From positions 1 to 32,877 of the forward strand of contig DASYMJ010000205.1 of the NCBI GenBank assembly GCA_036009105.1: a stretch of DNA of 32,877 nucleotides. Reading direction: 5' to 3'. Below are positions 30,033 through 32,877 of this stretch, one piece after another; the stretch's first letter is position 1, and each line of letters begins with the position of its first letter. This DNA is from JAFAVZ01 sp036009105 (GTDB lineage Bacteria; Acidobacteriota; Thermoanaerobaculia; Gp7-AA8). The position numbers and the translations under genes were made by a program. Below the pieces are notes generated by a model, which was not told where the DNA came from, did not search any database, and saw only the letters and a list, made by a program, of their open reading frames with translations.

Positions 30033-31266
30033 GCTGCACCGTCGAGCCGACGCTCACGTTGTCTTCGGCGGCCTTCGGGTCGGAGGGGTCTTTCGTGGTG
30101 GCGTCTCCGTCGCTGTCCAGGCGGGCCTCGATGCGCAGCTTCTCCGGCAGCGGCTGGCCGAGCATGGAGTCGGCGGCGCCCAGGTCGACGGTCATGGGGA
30201 AGGCGGTGACCGGCAGGCGCTTGACGGCGGCGGGCGGGCCGGCGGTGACGCCGGCGGCGCGGGCGAGAACGAAGATCACGGAGCCCGGCTTCGGCGTGCC
30301 TTCCATGTTGATGGCGATGTGCACGGCCGGCCCACTCGGTGCCGAGGCGGCAGGGGTGGCGGCGGGCGCTTGGCCGGCGCGCGACTTCATCTCCTGAAAC
30401 ACGCCATCCAGACGCGCGGCCTCCTCCGGATGCTGCTTCTGCGCCTCGCGGATGGCCTGCTCCGCTTCCTCCGTCTTGCCCATCCGCACCCGGATCCAGG
30501 CCAGGCCGACCCAGGCGTCGAGCAGCGTCGGATCGGACCTCGTCGCTTTCTCCAGCATGGTGGTGGCTTCGGGCATCTGCCCCATGGCCATCCGGACCAG
30601 GGCCTGATAGGTGAGCGCCTTCGCGTTGTCCGGCGACTTCTCCAGCACGAACTTCGTCTGCTCGAAGACGGCCATCAGGTTCTCGTGATCGAGGTATGCC
30701 TTGGCGAGATTGATGCGGAGGTTGAGGTCGTTCGGATTCTGCTGGACGGCGGCCTCCAGCTGCTGCACCGCCGGGTCGGCGGTGGTTGCCGGTTGCTGAC
30801 TGGTGGTTGCCGGCAGAGGGTTGCCGGTGACCTGGTCGTTCGCACTGCGCTGCTTGAGCTGGCTGGTGACGAGCCAGAACAGGAGCGCCACCGCCGCGAC
30901 GGAGCCGGCGCCCCACAGGAAGCCGCGCATGGCGGAGTTGGGGGGAGGAGTGGGGGAACGTGGGGCCGGCTCTCTAGCCGGCCCGCTTTTGGGTGGCGCC
31001 ACGGTTGGGCCGGCTGGAGAGCCGGACCTACGTTCCAATTCGCGCAAGACCGTCGCCGCTTCCTGCTCCAGGCGCAGGCGCTCCTCGGGATTGTCGTCGA
31101 CCTCGCGCAGCTGGCGCAGCAGCGCATCGCGCTTCACTTCGAGATCGAGGCGCTCGATGTCCGGCGCGGCCACCGCGACCTTGCGGCGCGAGAGCGAATA
31201 GAGCAGCAGGCCGCCGAGGACGAGGCCGGCGGCGAACATGCCGGCGGCGCTGATCAGATCGATCAT
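30019..31266 (-). CDS. ccmI: CcmI-like cytochrome c maturation protein with TPR repeats
   Basis: 415 residues. CcmI presents apocytochrome c to the heme lyase. The layout fits: N-terminal helix (AAGMFAAGLVLGGLLLYSL), a cytoplasmic coiled region (LEVKRDALLRQLREVDDNPEERLRLEQEAATVLRELERR), a second helix (FLWGAGSVAAVALLFWLV), then TPR repeats (LRINLAKAYLDHENL...; ALTYQALVRMAMGQMPEA; AWVGLAWIRVRMGKTEEAEQAI) and a C-terminal beta domain. Two dispersed repeats sit inside the frame: the GGGCCGGCT palindrome pair (about residues 77-104) and a GGTTGCC heptamer run (about 145-161), both in linkers. It overlaps ccmH by 4 bp. Confidence 0.9.
   Translation of the reverse strand: MIDLISAAGMFAAGLVLGGLLLYSLSRRKVAVAAPDIERLDLEVKRDALLRQLREVDDNPEERLRLEQEAATVLRELERRSGSPAGPTVAPPKSGPAREPAPRSPTPPPNSAMRGFLWGAGSVAAVALLFWLVTSQLKQRSANDQVTGNPLPATTSQQPATTADPAVQQLEAAVQQNPNDLNLRINLAKAYLDHENLMAVFEQTKFVLEKSPDNAKALTYQALVRMAMGQMPEATTMLEKATRSDPTLLDAWVGLAWIRVRMGKTEEAEQAIREAQKQHPEEAARLDGVFQEMKSRAGQAPAATPAASAPSGPAVHIAINMEGTPKPGSVIFVLARAAGVTAGPPAAVKRLPVTAFPMTVDLGAADSMLGQPLPEKLRIEARLDSDGDATTKDPSDPKAAEDNVSVGSTVQLTLK
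30784..30832. repeat. GGTTGCC heptamer array inside ccmI
   Basis: Seven consecutive 7-bp blocks: GGTTGCC, GGTTGCT, GACTGGT, GGTTGCC, GGCAGAG, GGTTGCC and GGTGACC. They translate into the Pro/Thr/Gln linker NPLPATTSQQPATT between the second helix and the TPR region. There is no inverted arm. Confidence 0.75.
30955..31036. repeat. Paired GC palindrome (second copy) inside ccmI
   Basis: The arms 30955-30984 and 31007-31036 are inverted copies (27 of 30 identical) around a 22-nt spacer. Each contains the GGGCCGGCT...AGCCGG core of the element at 6453-6529. The whole element is translated without a stop into a Pro/Ser/Gly-rich linker. Confidence 0.88.
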
Positions 31267-31730
31267 TTCTCGACCAGCTCCCGCACGCGCGCGAGGTAGG
31301 GATCATCGGCGGGAGCGGCCGCGGCGGGCGGCGGACGTTCGAGCTTGTTCATCTTCATCAGTATCAGCCCGAGGCCGAGGAGCAGCGCGGCGAGGGGGAG
31401 GATCCAGACCAGCGCGTTCACGCCCTGGAACTTCGGCTTGAGCAGGACGAACTGGCCGTACGACTGCTCGAAGTATTTGAGGATCTGCTCCTGCGAGTAG
31501 CCGCGGGCAAGGAGCTCGCGCACCTGCTCCTTCATGTTCATGGCCATGATCGACGGCGAGTCGCCGATGGCCAGCCCCTGGCAAACCGGGCAGCGCAGCA
31601 GCTGCGCGATCTCCGCCGTCCGCTTGTCGAGCTCCGCGCCGGCGAGCGGTCTCGCCGCCGGCGGGCCGACGATCTGCTGCGCATCCGGCACCTTGAGCTG
31701 CAGCAGCGCGATGAGGAAGAACGCGATCAT
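31263..31730 (-). CDS. ccmH: CcmH/CycL-type apocytochrome c thiol reductase
   Basis: 155 residues. CcmH reduces the CxxCH thiols of apocytochrome c before heme attachment. The hallmark LRCPVCQ is present (Cys47, Cys50), followed by MNMKEQVRELLARGYSQEQILKYFEQSYGQFVLLKP, the three-helix domain, and one C-terminal membrane helix (ALVWILPLAALLLGLGLILM). An N-terminal signal precedes. ATG 31730 overlaps the ccmG stop by 4 bp, and its own stop overlaps ccmI. Confidence 0.95.
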   Translation of the reverse strand: MIAFFLIALLQLKVPDAQQIVGPPAARPLAGAELDKRTAEIAQLLRCPVCQGLAIGDSPSIMAMNMKEQVRELLARGYSQEQILKYFEQSYGQFVLLKPKFQGVNALVWILPLAALLLGLGLILMKMNKLERPPPAAAAPADDPYLARVRELVEK

Positions 31731-32245
31731 TGCATCGCCTTCGCGACGTACGTCTGCAGGGTGCCGGCGTCCATGGGGCCCTCGTACTTGGCCACGATTT
31801 TCCCGCTCGGATCGAGGAAGAACGTCTCGGGAACGCCGCCCACGCCGTACGCGATGGCGGTCTTGCCCGCGTCATCGATCACGGTCGGATAGGCCTCGCC
31901 GCGCTCCCGCAGGAACGCCTGGATCTTGTCCTCGGTGTCGTTGAAGACGACGCCGACGAACTGCACGCGGTCGCCGAGGAGCTGCGCGTTCTGCACGAGG
32001 ACGGGATGCTCCTGGTAACAGGGGACGCACCACGTAGCCCAGAAGTTGAGGACCACCGGCTTCCCTTTCAGCTGCTCGAGGCTGATCGGCTGGCCGCCGC
32101 CGACCGCGCGCAGCGTGAAGGCCGGCGCGGCCCGGCCGATGAGCGGCGAGTCGATGTGCTGCGGATCCTTCCCCATGGCGAGGAAGAAGACCGCCACCAG
32201 CGCGGCGGTGATGGCGATGCCGACTGCGAGGACGGTCTTGTTCAT
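31727..32245 (-). CDS. ccmG: CcmG/DsbE thiol:disulfide oxidoreductase
   Basis: 172 residues. A membrane-anchored periplasmic thioredoxin keeps the cytochrome c maturation pathway reduced. Seen: an N-terminal anchor (VLAVGIAITAALVAVFFLAM), NFWATWCVPCYQEHP with active-site Cys73 and Cys76, and GVGGVPETFFLDPSG, the cis-Pro loop with the family's GVPETF. ATG 32245 overlaps the ccmF stop (ATGA). The longer frame upstream lies antisense-like inside ccmF and is not used. Confidence 0.95.
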   Translation of the reverse strand: MNKTVLAVGIAITAALVAVFFLAMGKDPQHIDSPLIGRAAPAFTLRAVGGGQPISLEQLKGKPVVLNFWATWCVPCYQEHPVLVQNAQLLGDRVQFVGVVFNDTEDKIQAFLRERGEAYPTVIDDAGKTAIAYGVGGVPETFFLDPSGKIVAKYEGPMDAGTLQTYVAKAMQ

Positions 32246-32877
32246 GATCCGGCGGGAACGCCTCCATGCACGACCGGCTCGGATGCGATCTCGATGCGCG
32301 GCGTGCGCGGCGGGATGAGGGCGATCAGGCCGCCGATGCCCATCAGGATCACCGAGATCCAGAGCCAGCCGATCATGGGCGTGTAGTAGACGGAGAAGCC
32401 GACGCGCTGGGAGGCGGCGTCGACGTTCATCAGGGAGATGTAAAAGTCGCCGCCGAGCGTGGAGTAGACGTCGGGAGAGCCGACCGGCTCGCGCATGGTC
32501 GGGTAGTGACTCATGCGCGGGGTGAGGGTGGCGACCGGCTTGCCGTTTTTGCTGATGGCGAAGCGGGCGATGGTCGAGGCGCGGTGCGGCTCCTGCCGCT
32601 CCTCCACGCCCAGGGCGGTCACGCCCCAGCTGCCGACCGTTCCGCTCTGCCCCTTGTCCAATTGGAACTCGCGCGTCGTGCGCATGGTGCTGCTCACGGC
32701 GATGGCCACGATGGTGATCACCGCGCCGGCATGCACGACGTACGAGCCGAAGCGGCGGCGGCCGCGGCGCACCTGCGCCTGCACCACCGCCGTTCCGACC
32801 GACTCGCCGCGCTTCATGCGCGCGGCGACCGGCGACCACATCTCGGCCATGGTCACGTGCGCCGCGTAGCCGCCGAA
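32242..32877 (-). CDS. ccmF: CcmF heme lyase, C-terminal part (5' end outside window)
   Basis: The minus-strand frame is open to the last base, so the gene continues beyond the window. 211 residues remain of a family of about 650. Seen: FGGYAAHVTM at the cut edge, a family region with a periplasmic His, then RRRFGSYVVHAGAVITIVAIAVSSTM, a soluble periplasmic domain (GVTALGVEERQ...), and the last membrane helix MIGWLWISVILMGIGGLIALI. CcmF ligates heme to apocytochrome c; ActA, ActE and CtaC in this window are likely clients. Confidence 0.93.
   Translation of the reverse strand, partial: FGGYAAHVTMAEMWSPVAARMKRGESVGTAVVQAQVRRGRRRFGSYVVHAGAVITIVAIAVSSTMRTTREFQLDKGQSGTVGSWGVTALGVEERQEPHRASTIARFAISKNGKPVATLTPRMSHYPTMREPVGSPDVYSTLGGDFYISLMNVDAASQRVGFSVYYTPMIGWLWISVILMGIGGLIALIPPRTPRIEIASEPVVHGGVPAGS

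Noticed and set aside
1..32877. tRNA, rRNA, insertion sequences, prophage or replication origin
   Set aside because: I looked for CCA-ended cloverleaf arms, transposase or integrase motifs and DnaA-box clusters and saw none that I can support.

Overview
This window is GC-rich (roughly two thirds G+C by eye), densely packed bacterial DNA from a Gram-negative aerobe. Evidence includes a TonB-dependent outer-membrane receptor, a System I cytochrome c maturation cluster, and a complete Alternative Complex III plus caa3 oxidase operon. The gene set and style fit Acidobacteriota best, but no rRNA or other taxonomic marker is present, so this is an inference.

Left part (1-9.9 kb): the 3' end of a citrate synthase gene; a large membrane glycosyltransferase-like protein; a small very hydrophobic protein overlapping a single-domain response regulator; a VIT1/CCC1-type metal transporter; a methyltransferase divergent from a radical SAM/SPASM-like enzyme; dTDP-glucose 4,6-dehydratase (rfbB); a MATE efflux pump; and a two-gene accessory cassette of unknown function whose second protein may have a cysteine-peptidase fold.

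Middle (9.9-23.3 kb, minus strand): one 12.7-kb tightly overlapping unit in the order actA-actB-actC-actD-actE-actF-small membrane protein-SCO1-ctaC-ctaD-ctaE-ctaF. It encodes a quinol:cytochrome c oxidoreductase (pentaheme cytochrome, Fe-S protein, two NrfD-like quinol subunits, monoheme lipoprotein) and an A2-type caa3 oxygen reductase with its copper chaperone. A DUF502 membrane protein lies just upstream.

Right part (23.3-32.9 kb): an ECF sigma factor with a ChrR-like cupin; a small protein/nucleotidyltransferase pair resembling a toxin-antitoxin module; a thiamine-salvage operon (TPP riboswitch, TonB receptor, PnuT-type permease, NadR-like P-loop kinase); two small membrane proteins; a second ECF sigma factor; and ccmF-ccmG-ccmH-ccmI, which would attach heme to ActA, ActE and CtaC.

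Two dispersed DNA families overlie the genes. One consists of arrays of 7-bp units, often as an array, a spacer of about 20-30 nt, and the inverted array. The heptamer differs between copies (ATTGAAA or GATCGGC), and copies lie between genes and inside reading frames (membrane GT, actE, ccmI). The other is a paired GGGCCGGCT...AGCCGGCCC palindrome, once between convergent genes and once inside ccmI. In addition, many gene starts have a TANAAT-like box 6-10 nt before ATG and no Shine-Dalgarno sequence, which points to leaderless transcripts.
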